Source of the DNA: a bacterium
GTDB taxonomy: Bacteria > Bacillota > Bacilli > Lactobacillales > Streptococcaceae
Direction of reading: 5' to 3'
NCBI GenBank assembly: GCA_905221125.1
Contig: CAJNBY010000007.1
Span: forward strand, 1 to 64,000
DNA length: 64,000 nucleotides
Within the stretch, counting starts at the first letter, position 1, and the number at the start of each line of letters is the position of its first letter. The translations under genes and the position numbers were made by a program. A model generated the notes under the pieces. That model ran no database searches. It worked only from the letters and a program-made list of their open reading frames with translations, and was not told where the DNA came from. This document shows, one piece after another, positions 47,831 through 59,714 of the stretch.

Positions 47831-49204
47831 ATGGCTAGAGAAGGCTTTTTTACAGGTCTAGATATTGGAACAAGCTCTGTTAAGGTGCTTGTAGCCGAGC
47901 AGAGAAATGGTGAATTAAATGTAATTGGCGTGAGTAATGCCAAAAGTAAAGGTGTAAAGGATGGAATTATTGTTGATATTGATGCAGCAGCAACTGCTAT
48001 CAAATCAGCCATTTCCCAAGCAGAAGAAAAGGCAGGCATTTCGATTAAATCAGTGAATGTCGGCTTACCTGGTAATCTTCTGCAGGTAGAACCAACTCAA
48101 GGGATGATTCCAGTAACATCTGATACCAAGGAAATTACGGATCAAGATGTTGAAAATGTTGTCAAATCAGCTTTGACAAAGAGTATGACACCTGACCGTG
48201 AAGTCATTACCTTTATTCCTGAAGAATTTATTGTGGATGGTTTCCAAGGAATTCGTGACCCACGTGGCATGATGGGGGTTCGCCTTGAAATGCGTGGCTT
48301 GCTTTATACAGGACCTCGTACTATCTTGCACAATTTGCGTAAGACAGTTGAACGTGCAGGTGTTCAGGTTGAAAATGTTATCATTTCACCACTAGCAATG
48401 GTTCAATCAGTTTTGAACGAAGGTGAACGTGAATTTGGTGCTACAGTGATTGATATGGGGGCAGGGCAAACGACTGTCGCTACAATCCGTAACCAAGAAC
48501 TCCAGTTCACCAATATTCTTCAAGAAGGCGGAGATTATGTAACTAAGGATATCTCTAAAGTCTTGAAAACTTCTCAGAAGTTGGCTGAAGGTTTGAAATT
48601 GAACTATGGAGAGGCTTATCCTCCTCTTGCAAGTAAAGAAACCTTCCAAGTAGAGGTTATTGGGGAAGTAGAACCTGTTGAAGTGACAGAAGATTACTTG
48701 TCAGAGATTATTTCCGCACGAATCAAGCATATCTTTGAACAAATCAAACAAGACCTAGAAAGAAGACATTTATTGGATCTTCCTGGTGGAATTGTTTTGA
48801 TCGGTGGAAATGCTATTTTACCAGGTATGGTAGAATTGGCTCAAGAAGTCTTTGGTGTCCGTGTGAAACTCTATGTTCCAAACCAAGTTGGTATTCGCAA
48901 TCCGGCCTTTGCGCATGTGATTAGTTTATCAGAATTCGCTGGACAATTGACAGAAGTCAATCTTTTAGCTCAAAGAGCAGTCAAGGGTGAGGTTGCTCTG
49001 ACTCATCAACCAATTAGTTTTGGGGGAATGATTCAGAAAACAGCTCAGTTTGTACAATCAACGCCTGTTCAACCAGCCCCTGCTCCAGAAGTAGAGCCTG
49101 TGGCGCCTACAGAACCAATGGCGGATTTCCAACAAGCTTCACAAAATAAACCGAAATTAGCAGATCGTTTCCGTGGCTTGATCGGAAGCATGTTTGACGA
49201 ATAA
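47831..49204 (+). CDS. ftsA: Cell-division protein FtsA
   Basis: 457 residues, an actin-like ATPase (GLDIGTSSVKVL near the N-terminus, DMGAGQTT and GGNAILPG later). A proline-rich linker (~405-440) leads to a C-terminal amphipathic membrane helix (RFRGLIGSMF). FtsA ties FtsZ filaments to the membrane and recruits division proteins. It is 16 bp before ftsZ. Confidence 0.98.
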   Translation: MAREGFFTGLDIGTSSVKVLVAEQRNGELNVIGVSNAKSKGVKDGIIVDIDAAATAIKSAISQAEEKAGISIKSVNVGLPGNLLQVEPTQGMIPVTSDTKEITDQDVENVVKSALTKSMTPDREVITFIPEEFIVDGFQGIRDPRGMMGVRLEMRGLLYTGPRTILHNLRKTVERAGVQVENVIISPLAMVQSVLNEGEREFGATVIDMGAGQTTVATIRNQELQFTNILQEGGDYVTKDISKVLKTSQKLAEGLKLNYGEAYPPLASKETFQVEVIGEVEPVEVTEDYLSEIISARIKHIFEQIKQDLERRHLLDLPGGIVLIGGNAILPGMVELAQEVFGVRVKLYVPNQVGIRNPAFAHVISLSEFAGQLTEVNLLAQRAVKGEVALTHQPISFGGMIQKTAQFVQSTPVQPAPAPEVEPVAPTEPMADFQQASQNKPKLADRFRGLIGSMFDE

Positions 49205-49217
49205 AGAGGAAAAATAA

Positions 49218-50480
<1,263 letters not shown>

Positions 50481-50484
50481 GTAA

Positions 50485-51156
50485 ATGAATGTAAAAGAAA
50501 ATACAGAACTTGTTTTTCGAGAAGTCGCAGAGGCGAGTCTGAGTGCTCATCGAGAGAGTGATTCAGTCTCTGTCATTGCAGTTACCAAGTATGTGGATGT
50601 ACCGACAGCGGAAGCCTTGCTTCCGCTAGGTGTTCATCATATCGGTGAAAATCGTGTCGATAAGTTTCTGGAGAAATATGAAGCTTTAAAAGATCGAGAT
50701 GTGACTTGGCATTTGATTGGTACCTTGCAAAGACGTAAGGTGAAAGATGTCATTCAATACGTTGATTATTTCCATGCCTTGGATTCAGTTAAGCTAGCAG
50801 AGGAAATTCAAAAAAGAAGTGACCGAGTCATCAAGTGTTTCATTCAGGTAAATATTTCTAAAGAAGAAAGTAAACACGGTTTTTCGAGAGAGGAACTGCT
50901 GGAAATCTTGCCAGAGTTAGCCAGACTAGATAAGATTGAATATGTTGGTTTAATGACGATGGCACCTTTTGAGGCTAGCAGTGAGCAGTTGAAAGAAATT
51001 TTCAAGGCGACCCAAGATTTACAAAGAGAAATCCAAGAAAAACAAATTTCAAATATGCCTATGACCGAGTTAAGTATGGGAATGAGCCGTGATTATAAAG
51101 AAGCGATTCAATTCGGTTCCACCTTTGTTCGTATAGGTACAGCATTTTTTAAGTAG
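50485..51156 (+). CDS. ylmE: YggS/YlmE-family PLP-binding protein
   Basis: 223 residues, a single-domain PLP-binding TIM barrel. The PLP lysine is in AVTKYVD (~34). The family keeps pyridoxal phosphate balance and has no clear enzyme activity. It lies 4 bp after ftsZ in the division cluster. Confidence 0.93.
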   Translation: MNVKENTELVFREVAEASLSAHRESDSVSVIAVTKYVDVPTAEALLPLGVHHIGENRVDKFLEKYEALKDRDVTWHLIGTLQRRKVKDVIQYVDYFHALDSVKLAEEIQKRSDRVIKCFIQVNISKEESKHGFSREELLEILPELARLDKIEYVGLMTMAPFEASSEQLKEIFKATQDLQREIQEKQISNMPMTELSMGMSRDYKEAIQFGSTFVRIGTAFFK

Positions 51157-51704
<548 letters not shown>

Positions 51705-51705
<1 letters not shown>

Positions 51706-51968
51706 TGATTTTTTTAATTCGTATGATTTATAATGCAGTGGATATTTACTCCCTGATTTTGGTAGCCTTTGCTGTCATGTCTTGGTTCCCAGGCGCCTAC
51801 GAATCCAGTTTAGGTCGTTGGATTGTAGCGTTGGTAAAACCAGTGCTTGCTCCCTTGCAACGCCTGCCTTTACAGATAGCGGGTCTTGATTTATCTGTTT
51901 GGGTTGCGATTGTTTTGGTTCGATTTTTAGGAGAAAACCTAGTCCGTTTTCTGGCGATGATAGGATGA
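51705..51968 (+). CDS. ylmG: YggT-family membrane protein YlmG
   Basis: 87 residues with two transmembrane segments and the SWFPGAYESSLGRW motif. The family has an unclear role near division genes. It is coupled by overlap to sepF upstream and ylmH downstream. Confidence 0.9.
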
Positions 51969-52750
51969 ATAAAGGGATTTACCAGCATTTCTCCATAGAA
52001 GATCGTCCATTTCTTGACAAGGGAATGGAATGGATAAAGAAGGTAGAAGATAGCTATGCTCCTTTTTTAACTCCTTTTATCAATCCTCATCAGGAGAAGC
52101 TATTAAAAATTTTGGCCAAAACCTATGGTCTTGCTTGTAGCAGTAGTGGGGAATTCGTCTCGAGTGAGTATGTTCGAGTTTTATTATATCCAGATTATTT
52201 CCAACCAGAGTTTTCAGATTTTGAAATATCTCTCCAAGAAATTGTGTATTCCAATAAATTTGAACACTTAACGCATGCTAAGATTTTAGGGACAGTCATC
52301 AATCAATTAGGGATTGAACGGAAACTTTTTGGAGATATCCTAGTAGATGAAGAACGGGCGCAGATTATGATTAATCAGCAGTTTCTTCTTCTCTTTCAAG
52401 ATGGATTAAAGAAAATTGGCCGTATACCCGTTTCGCTGGAGGAACGTCCTTTCACCGAGAAAATAGATAAGCTAGAACAGTATCGAGAGCTGGATTTATG
52501 TGTGTCTAGTTTTAGATTAGATGTTCTTTTATCAAATGTTTTGAAACTATCTAGGAATCAATCAAACCAGTTGATTGAAAAGAAACTTGTCCAAGTAAAT
52601 TACCATGTGGTAGACAAATCAGATTATATTGTTCAAGTTGGAGACTTGATTAGTGTGAGAAAATTTGGGCGCTTGAGATTGCTTCAAGATAAGGGACAAA
52701 CAAAAAAAGAGAAGAAAAAAATAACCGTCCAGTTATTATTAAGTAAGTGA
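51965..52750 (+). CDS. ylmH: S4-domain RNA-binding protein YlmH
   Basis: 261 residues. The C-terminal S4 domain (~180-240, RLDVLLSNVLKLSRNQSNQLIEKKLVQVN) binds RNA; work on B. subtilis YlmH links it to ribosome rescue. ATG 51965 overlaps the ylmG end by 4 bases. The open frame extends upstream inside ylmG but without homology. Confidence 0.92.
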   Translation: MNKGIYQHFSIEDRPFLDKGMEWIKKVEDSYAPFLTPFINPHQEKLLKILAKTYGLACSSSGEFVSSEYVRVLLYPDYFQPEFSDFEISLQEIVYSNKFEHLTHAKILGTVINQLGIERKLFGDILVDEERAQIMINQQFLLLFQDGLKKIGRIPVSLEERPFTEKIDKLEQYRELDLCVSSFRLDVLLSNVLKLSRNQSNQLIEKKLVQVNYHVVDKSDYIVQVGDLISVRKFGRLRLLQDKGQTKKEKKKITVQLLLSK

Positions 52751-52758
52751 GGAATAGA

Positions 52759-53640
52759 ATGCCAATTACATCATTAGAAATAAAGGACAAGACCTTTGGA
52801 ACTCGATTCAGAGGTTTTGATCCAGAAGAAGTCGATGAATTTTTAGATATTGTAGTTCGTGATTACGAAGATTTGGTTCGCTCAAATCATGATAAGGAAT
52901 TACATATTAAGAGCTTGGAAGAACGTTTGTCTTACTTTGATGAGATGAAAGATTCATTGAGCCAGTCTGTATTGATTGCCCAAGATACGGCTGAGCGAGT
53001 GAAACAAGCGGCACATGAACGTTCAAACAATATCATTCACCAAGCAGAGCAAGATGCGCAACGCTTGTTGGAAGAAGCTAAATATAAAGCAAACGAGATT
53101 CTTCGTCAAGCAACAGACAATGCTAAGAAAGTTGCTGTTGAAACAGAAGAATTGAAGAACAAGAGCCGTGTCTTCCACCAACGTCTTAAATCTACAATTG
53201 AGAGTCAGTTGGCTATTGTTGAATCTTCAGATTGGGAAGATATTCTCCGTCCAACAGCTACTTATCTTCAAACAAGTGATGAAGCCTTTAAAGAAGTGGT
53301 TAGTGAAGTACTTGGAGAACCGATTCCAGCTCCAATTGAGGAAGAACCAATTGATATGACACGTCAGTTCTCTCAAGCAGAAATGGCAGAGTTACAAGCT
53401 CGTATTGAGGCAGCCAATAAAGAATTGGCTGAATTTGAAGATCAGACTAAACAGGAAGTGGAAGATCCAACTCCTGTAGTGAGTCCTCAAATTGAAGAAG
53501 AGCCTGCTCATCCAGTTGGTCCAATGTATGAAGAACCAGAAGTAGCTCCAGTGCATCCGACAGGTCCAACACCAGCTACAGAAACTGTTGATTCAGCACC
53601 GGGATTTGAAGCACCGCAAGAATCCGTTACAATTTTATAA
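52759..53640 (+). CDS. divIVA: Cell-division/pole protein DivIVA
   Basis: 293 residues. The N-terminal membrane-binding segment (MPITSLEIKDKTFGTRFRGF) is followed by coiled coils (~30-170) and a C-terminal domain. The last ~60 residues are acidic and proline-rich with PVGPMYEEPE and HPTGP blocks. DivIVA marks septa and poles. ATG 52759 is used; GTG four codons earlier is less likely. As I recall, the published pneumococcal protein is 262 residues with a different last ~13 residues that match another frame of this DNA. Confidence 0.95.
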   Translation: MPITSLEIKDKTFGTRFRGFDPEEVDEFLDIVVRDYEDLVRSNHDKELHIKSLEERLSYFDEMKDSLSQSVLIAQDTAERVKQAAHERSNNIIHQAEQDAQRLLEEAKYKANEILRQATDNAKKVAVETEELKNKSRVFHQRLKSTIESQLAIVESSDWEDILRPTATYLQTSDEAFKEVVSEVLGEPIPAPIEEEPIDMTRQFSQAEMAELQARIEAANKELAEFEDQTKQEVEDPTPVVSPQIEEEPAHPVGPMYEEPEVAPVHPTGPTPATETVDSAPGFEAPQESVTIL

Positions 53641-53870
53641 GAAACGATGTGAGAACAATATCTTATCTTTATATTTCCAGCGAGCAGGAGATGGTGTGAG
53701 TCCTGCATTCCCTAATGATAAGATTATCCTCTCAAAAACTCAAGTCTGAATGGAGTAAGATTTGACGTTCCCCACGTTACGGGATAAGAGGGAGAAAGAT
53801 TAGGTCTTTTTCCGAATAAAGGTGGTACCACGATTTTCGTCCTTTTTGGAAGTCGTGGTTTTTAATTTGT
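53641..53870 (+). promoter_or_regulatory. Ile T-box riboswitch leader of ileS
   Basis: The T-box sequence AAAGGTGGTACCACG is at 53818-53832. Stem I elements lie upstream (ATCTTATC paired with GATAAGAT; GCAGG/CCTGC distal arm). An ATC at 53726-53728 in the expected internal loop fits an isoleucine specifier. Uncharged tRNA-Ile would stabilise the antiterminator and allow ileS transcription. No tRNA gene is present. Confidence 0.9.
53827..53863 (+). terminator. T-box regulated terminator
   Basis: ACCACGA (53827-53833) pairs with TCGTGGT (53853-53859), followed by TTTT. Its left arm is part of the T-box, as in the standard switch. Confidence 0.88.
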
Positions 53871-53892
53871 TATTATTTATAAAGGAGATACC

Positions 53893-56685
53893 ATGAAACT
53901 CAAAGATACCCTTAATCTTGGGAAAACAGCTTTCCCAATGCGTGCAGGCCTTCCTACCAAAGAGCCAGTTTGGCAAAAGGAATGGGAAGATGCAAAACTT
54001 TATCAACGTCGTCAAGAATTGAACCAAGGAAAACCTCATTTCACCTTGCATGATGGCCCTCCATACGCAAACGGGAATATTCACGTTGGACACGCTATGA
54101 ACAAGATTTCAAAAGATATCATTGTTCGTTCAAAATCTATGTCTGGTTTTTACGCACCATATATCCCAGGTTGGGACACTCATGGTCTGCCAATCGAGCA
54201 AGTTTTGGCAAAACAAGGTGTCAAACGTAAAGAAATGGACTTGGTTGAGTACTTGAAACTTTGCCGTGAATACGCTCTTTCACAAGTAGATAAACAACGC
54301 GAAGACTTTAAACGTTTGGGTGTTTCTGGTGATTGGGAAAATCCATATGTGACTTTGACTCCGGACTATGAAGCAGCCCAAATCCGTGTCTTTGGTGAGA
54401 TGGCTAATAAAGGTTATATCTACCGTGGAGCTAAGCCAGTTTACTGGTCATGGTCATCTGAGTCAGCCCTTGCGGAAGCAGAGATTGAATACCATGACTT
54501 GGTTTCAACTTCCCTTTACTATGCCAACAAGGTAAAAGATGGCAAAGGTATTCTTGATACAGATACTTACATTGTTGTCTGGACAACTACTCCATTTACT
54601 ATCACAGCTTCGCGTGGTTTGACTGTTGGTGCAGATATTGATTATGTTTTGGTTCAACCTGCTGGTGAAGCTCGTAAGTTTGTGGTTGCTGCAGAATTGT
54701 TGACTAGTTTGTCTGAGAAATTTGGTTGGGCTGACATTCAAGTTTTGGCAACTTACCGTGGTCAAGAATTGAACCACATCGTAACAGAACACCCATGGGA
54801 TACAGCTGTAGATGAACTCGTTATCCTTGGTGACCACGTTACAACTGACTCTGGTACAGGTATTGTCCATACAGCCCCTGGTTTTGGTGAGGACGACTAC
54901 AATGTCGGTATTGCTAATGGTCTTGAAGTCGCAGTCACTGTTGACGAGCGTGGTATCATGATGGCTAATGCTGGTGCTGAGTTTGAAGGTCAGTTCTACG
55001 AAAAGGTTGTACCAACTGTTATTGAAAAACTTGGTAACCTCCTTCTTGCCCAAGAAGAAATCTCTCACTCATACCCATTTGACTGGCGTACGAAGAAACC
55101 AATCATCTGGCGTGCTGTTCCACAGTGGTTTGCCTCAGTATCTAAATTCCGTCAAGAAATCTTGGATGAAATTGAAAAAGTGAAATTCCACTCAGAATGG
55201 GGTAAAGTACGTCTTTACAATATGATCCGTGACCGTGGTGACTGGGTTATCTCTCGTCAACGTGCTTGGGGTGTTCCGCTTCCAATCTTCTACGCTGAAG
55301 ATGGTACAGCGATCATGACAGCTGAAACGATTGAGCACGTGGCTCAACTATTTGAGGAACATGGTTCTATCATCTGGTGGGAACGTGATGCTAAGGACCT
55401 CTTACCAGAAGGATTCACTCATCCAGGTTCACCAAATGGCGAGTTCAAGAAAGAAACAGACATCATGGACGTTTGGTTTGACTCAGGTTCATCATGGAAT
55501 GGGGTTGTTGTAAATCGTCCAGAGTTGACTTACCCAGCAGACCTTTACCTAGAAGGTTCTGACCAATACCGTGGTTGGTTTAACTCATCACTTATTACAT
55601 CTGTTGCCAACCATGGCGTAGCACCTTACAAGCAAATCTTGTCACAAGGTTTTGCCCTTGATGGTAAAGGTGAGAAGATGTCTAAATCTCTTGGAAATAC
55701 CATTGCCCCAAGCGATGTTGAAAAACAATTTGGTGCGGAAATCTTGCGTCTCTGGGTAACAAGTGTTGACTCAAGTAACGACGTACGTATCTCTATGGAT
55801 ATCTTGAGCCAAGTTTCTGAAACTTACCGTAAGATTCGTAACACTCTTCGTTTCTTGATTGCTAACACATCTGACTTTAACCCAGTTCAAGATACAGTAG
55901 CTTACGATGAGCTTCGTTCAGTTGATAAGTACATGACTATTCGCTTTAACCAGCTTGTTAAGACCATTTGTGATGCTTATGCCAACTTTGAATTCTTGAC
56001 AATCTATAAGGCCTTGGTAAACTTTATTAATGTTGATTTGTCAGCCTTCTACCTTGATTTTGCCAAAGATGTTGTCTACATCGAAGGTGCCAAATCATTG
56101 GAACGCCGTCAAATGCAGACTGTCTTCTATGACATTCTTGTGAAAATTACGAAACTCTTGACACCAATCCTTCCTCACACTGCAGAAGAAATCTGGTCAT
56201 ATCTTGAGTTTGAAGCAGAAGACTTTGTTCAATTGTCAGAATTACCAGAAGCAGAGACGTTTGCTAGCCAAGAAGAAATCTTGGATACATGGGCTTCCTT
56301 CATGGACTTCCGTGGACAAGCTCAAAAAGCCTTGGAAGAAGCGCGTAATGCCAAAGTTATCGGGAAATCACTTGAAGCACACTTGACAGTTTATCCAAAC
56401 GAAGTTGTGAAAACTCTACTCGAAGCAGTAAACAGCAATGTAGCTCAACTTTTGATTGTGTCTGAATTGACCATCGCAGAAGGACCAGCTCCAGAAGCTG
56501 CCGTTAGCTTCGAAGATGTAGCCTTCACTGTTGAACGAGCTGCAGGTGAAGTATGTGACCGTTGCCGTCGAATCGACCCAACAACAGCAGAACGCAGCTA
56601 CCACGCAGTCATCTGTGACCACTGTGCAAGCATTGTAGAAGAAAACTTTGCGGAAGCAGTCGCAGAAGGGTTTGAAGCGAAATAA
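53893..56685 (+). CDS. ileS: Isoleucine--tRNA ligase
   Basis: 930 residues, class I synthetase. The HIGH-type motif is GNIHVGH (~58-64) and KMSKS lies near 597 ([10 protein letters not shown]). An editing domain sits between (~200-400), and a C-terminal zinc site has CDRC and CDHC. It charges tRNA-Ile and is controlled by the T-box upstream. Confidence 0.98.
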   Translation: MKLKDTLNLGKTAFPMRAGLPTKEPVWQKEWEDAKLYQRRQELNQGKPHFTLHDGPPYANGNIHVGHAMNKISKDIIVRSKSMSGFYAPYIPGWDTHGLPIEQVLAKQGVKRKEMDLVEYLKLCREYALSQVDKQREDFKRLGVSGDWENPYVTLTPDYEAAQIRVFGEMANKGYIYRGAKPVYWSWSSESALAEAEIEYHDLVSTSLYYANKVKDGKGILDTDTYIVVWTTTPFTITASRGLTVGADIDYVLVQPAGEARKFVVAAELLTSLSEKFGWADIQVLATYRGQELNHIVTEHPWDTAVDELVILGDHVTTDSGTGIVHTAPGFGEDDYNVGIANGLEVAVTVDERGIMMANAGAEFEGQFYEKVVPTVIEKLGNLLLAQEEISHSYPFDWRTKKPIIWRAVPQWFASVSKFRQEILDEIEKVKFHSEWGKVRLYNMIRDRGDWVISRQRAWGVPLPIFYAEDGTAIMTAETIEHVAQLFEEHGSIIWWERDAKDLLPEGFTHPGSPNGEFKKETDIMDVWFDSGSSWNGVVVNRPELTYPADLYLEGSDQYRGWFNSSLITSVANHGVAPYKQILSQGFALDGKGEKMSKSLGNTIAPSDVEKQFGAEILRLWVTSVDSSNDVRISMDILSQVSETYRKIRNTLRFLIANTSDFNPVQDTVAYDELRSVDKYMTIRFNQLVKTICDAYANFEFLTIYKALVNFINVDLSAFYLDFAKDVVYIEGAKSLERRQMQTVFYDILVKITKLLTPILPHTAEEIWSYLEFEAEDFVQLSELPEAETFASQEEILDTWASFMDFRGQAQKALEEARNAKVIGKSLEAHLTVYPNEVVKTLLEAVNSNVAQLLIVSELTIAEGPAPEAAVSFEDVAFTVERAAGEVCDRCRRIDPTTAERSYHAVICDHCASIVEENFAEAVAEGFEAK

Positions 56686-56746
56686 GGTTGAAAAGTCTAG
56701 GGAAAACTCAATTTGAGAAGAATAGATAACTAATCTTATAGATTAT

Positions 56747-56793
56747 AAAACGCATTGTATCAAGTTTTTGAATACCTGATATGATGCGTTTTT
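56747..56793 (+). terminator. Terminator after ileS, part of a dispersed hairpin family
   Basis: AAAACGCATTGTATCAAG pairs imperfectly with CCTGATATGATGCGTTTTT. The sequence closely resembles the inner hairpin at 24586-24719. Confidence 0.8.
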
Positions 56794-56923
56794 ATTTATT
56801 TTGAAAATTTGCGAGGTGTGACTTTTTATACTCAACAAGAATCAATGAGAAAGTTAGCAAGCCAACAGCAGTAAGATAAAATACGTATTTGATATTACGA
56901 ATAAGATTAGTAAATTGTGTCAT
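56792..56923 (-). CDS. Possible 43-residue single-span membrane protein
   Basis: A short frame on the minus strand (MTQFTNLIRNIKYVFYLTAV...) with one hydrophobic segment (~14-30) flanked by basic residues on both sides. It lies in the otherwise gene-free 56686-57087 region. No ribosome site is clear, and its stop touches the ileS terminator, so it is tentative. The rest of this gap, 56930-57070, is AT-rich and probably holds the promoter of the next gene. Confidence 0.35.
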   Translation of the reverse strand: MTQFTNLIRNIKYVFYLTAVGLLTFSLILVEYKKSHLANFQNK

Positions 56924-57087
56924 ATTTTTAAAACAATAAATTTGTATAGTGCTTATTTATTTCTGAAAAGTATTATATTTTATTTCATATTATACAAATT
57001 TTTATTTTATAATATCAGAAAATACTTTTTTTTTTAAGCAAATATGATACAATTTTATTTGAAAAAAAATAAAAAGGAGATTTTATT

Positions 57088-57468
57088 ATGAAATCAAAAA
57101 CACTTGCTTTAATTAGTGGTATCGTCGGTCTTGTGGGAGGAATTTTACTTCTTATTGGTCCTTTTGTCTTGTTGGGAACAGCGGTAAATACGGCTGCTAC
57201 AACTCTTAATGGAGGAGCTACTGCAGGGGCTGTTTCAGGTGTTGCCTTACTCTTGAATGCCTTGAAGATTGCAAATCTTGTTCTTGGTATCATTGCTATT
57301 GTTTACTATAAAGGAGATAATCGTGTAGGTGCAGCTCCGTCTGTACTAATGATTGTTTCTGGTGGAGTTAGTCTCATTCCATTCTTAGGATGGGTTGGGG
57401 GCATCCTTGCTATTATCGGAGGATCTCTATTCCTTGCAACATTGAAAAAATTCAAATCAGAAGAATAA
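57088..57468 (+). CDS. DUF4064-like four-helix membrane protein
   Basis: 126 residues with four hydrophobic, glycine-rich segments (GIVGLVGGILLLIGPFV, GWVGGILAIIGGSLF). It resembles small DUF4064-type membrane proteins of unknown function. AAAAAGGAG precedes the ATG. The lipoprotein gene follows after 13 bp, suggesting a pair. Confidence 0.75.
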   Translation: MKSKTLALISGIVGLVGGILLLIGPFVLLGTAVNTAATTLNGGATAGAVSGVALLLNALKIANLVLGIIAIVYYKGDNRVGAAPSVLMIVSGGVSLIPFLGWVGGILAIIGGSLFLATLKKFKSEE

Positions 57469-57481
57469 AAGGTGTTTTAGC

Positions 57482-57958
57482 ATGAAAAGAACAAAAAAGT
57501 TTATCGGTCTAGGAGTAGTTCTATCATCTGTTTCTCTTCTCGTTGCATGTGGAGCACAAAGTTCAAAGACTACTTCAACAAGTAATGATGAGAAGACAGT
57601 AGCAACATCTAATACCTCAAAAGAAACAATCACTTTTGATACACCGGTTGTAACAGACGATGCAATTGAATCAATGCGTACTTATGCAGATTATATAGAT
57701 CTTTATAAAAAGATTTTTGATGATTATTTTACTAAAGCTGAGGAAAGTTTCAAAGGAACAGCTATGGAAAATAATGAGTCGTTTACCAAACTAAAAGAGT
57801 CAACTCAAAAATTATTCGATGCGCAGAAAAAAATATATGATTTGCTAGGGTCAACTGAGCTCAAGGAAGATGATAAATCAAAATTGTCTCAACAATTGAA
57901 AGATTTTAGAGACAATTTGCAAAAACAGTTGAAAACTTTGACATCGCAACTACAATAA
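57482..57958 (+). CDS. Putative lipoprotein, function unknown
   Basis: 158 residues. A lipoprotein signal with lipobox LVAC (Cys ~23) is followed by a Ser/Thr-rich linker and a mostly helical domain (Lys/Glu/Asp-rich, ~60-155). I do not recognise the family beyond that. It is followed by the terminator at 58004, so it forms a two-gene unit with the membrane protein upstream. Confidence 0.8.
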   Translation: MKRTKKFIGLGVVLSSVSLLVACGAQSSKTTSTSNDEKTVATSNTSKETITFDTPVVTDDAIESMRTYADYIDLYKKIFDDYFTKAEESFKGTAMENNESFTKLKESTQKLFDAQKKIYDLLGSTELKEDDKSKLSQQLKDFRDNLQKQLKTLTSQLQ

Positions 57959-58003
57959 GATAGAAATTATTTTTTGTAGTAACTGAGAATGATTGGTAAA
58001 ATT

Positions 58004-58036
58004 ACACCCCAAATATTAGAAATTGGGGTGTTTTTT
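58004..58036 (+). terminator. Terminator after the lipoprotein gene
   Basis: ACACCCCAA (58004-58012) pairs with TTGGGGTGT (58023-58031), followed by a T-run. Confidence 0.88.
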
Positions 58037-58198
58037 AAAGATTAAATAATGAAGATAGAATAGAAACAACCAAAAACAATGTGATTGCCAAACAGTCCTT
58101 TCCTTTTTGGTTTTGACTAGCTTTTTTGTGAAAAATTGTGTAAAATAGAATAGATAAACGAGGGGAAACCTCGGAAAATTTAAAGGAGAATCCATCTA

Positions 58199-58891
58199 AT
58201 GGTAAAATTGGTTTTTGCTCGCCACGGTGAGTCTGAATGGAACAAAGCTAACCTTTTCACAGGTTGGGCTGATGTTGATTTGTCTGAAAAAGGTACACAA
58301 CAAGCGATTGACGCTGGTAAATTGATCAAAGAAGCTGGTATCGAATTTGACCAAGCTTACACTTCAGTATTGAAACGTGCTATCAAAACAACTAACTTGG
58401 CTCTTGAAGCTTCTGACCAATTGTGGGTTCCAGTTGAAAAATCATGGCGCTTGAACGAACGTCACTACGGTGGTTTGACTGGTAAAAACAAAGCTGAAGC
58501 TGCTGAACAATTTGGTGATGAGCAAGTTCACATCTGGCGTCGTTCATACGATGTATTGCCTCCAAACATGGACCGTGATGATGAGCACTCAGCTCACACA
58601 GACCGTCGTTATGCTTCACTTGACGACTCAGTTATCCCAGATGCTGAAAACTTGAAAGTGACTTTGGAACGTGCCCTTCCTTTCTGGGAAGATAAAATCG
58701 CTCCAGCTCTTAAAGATGGTAAAAACGTATTCGTAGGAGCTCACGGTAACTCAATCCGTGCCCTTGTAAAACACATCAAAGGTTTGTCAGATGACGAAAT
58801 CATGGACGTGGAAATCCCTAACTTCCCACCATTGGTATTCGAATTCGACGAAAAATTGAACGTAGTTTCTGAATACTACCTCGGAAAATAA
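58199..58891 (+). CDS. gpmA: 2,3-bisphosphoglycerate-dependent phosphoglycerate mutase
   Basis: 230 residues. The RHGESEWN motif (8-15) holds the phosphorylated histidine, and ERHYGG and GAHGNSIR add the other active-site residues. It swaps 3- and 2-phosphoglycerate in glycolysis. Codon bias is very strong, as for glycolytic genes. It stands alone between two terminators. Confidence 0.98.
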   Translation: MVKLVFARHGESEWNKANLFTGWADVDLSEKGTQQAIDAGKLIKEAGIEFDQAYTSVLKRAIKTTNLALEASDQLWVPVEKSWRLNERHYGGLTGKNKAEAAEQFGDEQVHIWRRSYDVLPPNMDRDDEHSAHTDRRYASLDDSVIPDAENLKVTLERALPFWEDKIAPALKDGKNVFVGAHGNSIRALVKHIKGLSDDEIMDVEIPNFPPLVFEFDEKLNVVSEYYLGK

Positions 58892-58900
58892 TTTGTAAAA

Positions 58901-58933
58901 AGAAAGCCTAGGAATACCTAGGTTTTTCTTTTT
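58901..58933. terminator. Terminator after gpmA
   Basis: AGAAAGCCTAGG (58901-58912) pairs with CCTAGGTTTTTCT (58917-58929), with a four-base loop and flanking T-runs. Confidence 0.85.
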
Positions 58934-59011
58934 ATTCTAGTATCCAACTCTTCGAAAAAGCGTTATAATGATAGTAAAGAGTGACTTAATTGTAAGAAAG
59001 AGAGAAGGACG

Positions 59012-59713
59012 ATGGCTTATATTGAGATGAAACACTGTTACAAGCGTTATCAGGTTGGGGACACGGAGATTGTGGCCAATCGTGATGTGAATTTTGAAAT
59101 TGAAAAAGGGGAGCTAGTGATTATCCTTGGTGCGTCAGGTGCTGGCAAGTCAACGGTTCTTAACCTTCTTGGGGGAATGGACACCAATGATGAAGGAGAA
59201 ATCTGGATCGATGGTGCCAATATTGCAGACTATAGTTCCCACCAGCGAACCAATTACCGTAGAAATGATGTCGGTTTTGTTTTTCAGTTTTACAATCTAG
59301 TGTCCAATCTGACAGCTAAGGAAAATGTGGAACTGGCTTCAGAAATCGTGACAGATGCCTTGGATCCTGAGCAGGTTTTGACAGATGTAGGTCTGGCTCA
59401 TCGTCTTAATAATTTTCCAGCCCAGCTTTCTGGAGGGGAGCAACAGCGAGTCTCCATTGCACGCGCGGTAGCAAAAAATCCTAAAATTCTCCTTTGTGAT
59501 GAACCAACAGGTGCCTTGGATTATCAGACGGGCAAGCAAGTCTTGAAGATTCTCCAAGACATGTCTCGTCAAAAAGGGGCAACAGTGATTATTGTGACCC
59601 ATAATAGCGCGCTAGCTCCTATTGCTGATCGCGTGATTCATATGCATGATGCTAGTGTCAAGGATGTGGTGATCAACCAGCATCCTCAGGATATTGACAG
59701 TTTGGAGTACTAG
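59012..59713 (+). CDS. MacB/LolD-type ABC transporter ATPase
   Basis: 233 residues. Walker [10 protein letters not shown], signature LSGGEQQRV and Walker [13 protein letters not shown] are complete. The TGALD box and family place it with ATPases of FtsX-fold permeases (MacB, LolD, BceA type). It precedes its permease by one base. A TATAAT at 58964-58969 is its likely -10. Confidence 0.93.
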   Translation: MAYIEMKHCYKRYQVGDTEIVANRDVNFEIEKGELVIILGASGAGKSTVLNLLGGMDTNDEGEIWIDGANIADYSSHQRTNYRRNDVGFVFQFYNLVSNLTAKENVELASEIVTDALDPEQVLTDVGLAHRLNNFPAQLSGGEQQRVSIARAVAKNPKILLCDEPTGALDYQTGKQVLKILQDMSRQKGATVIIVTHNSALAPIADRVIHMHDASVKDVVINQHPQDIDSLEY

Positions 59714-59714
59714 C

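Noticed and set aside
54505..55068. 187-codon frame antisense to ileS
   Set aside because: It lies entirely within the conserved synthetase on the other strand, with low-complexity composition and no start signals.
58113..58146. TTGACT/TAAAAT as gpmA promoter
   Set aside because: The spacer is 22 bases, too long for a normal promoter. gpmA must have a strong promoter here, but I could not place it with confidence.
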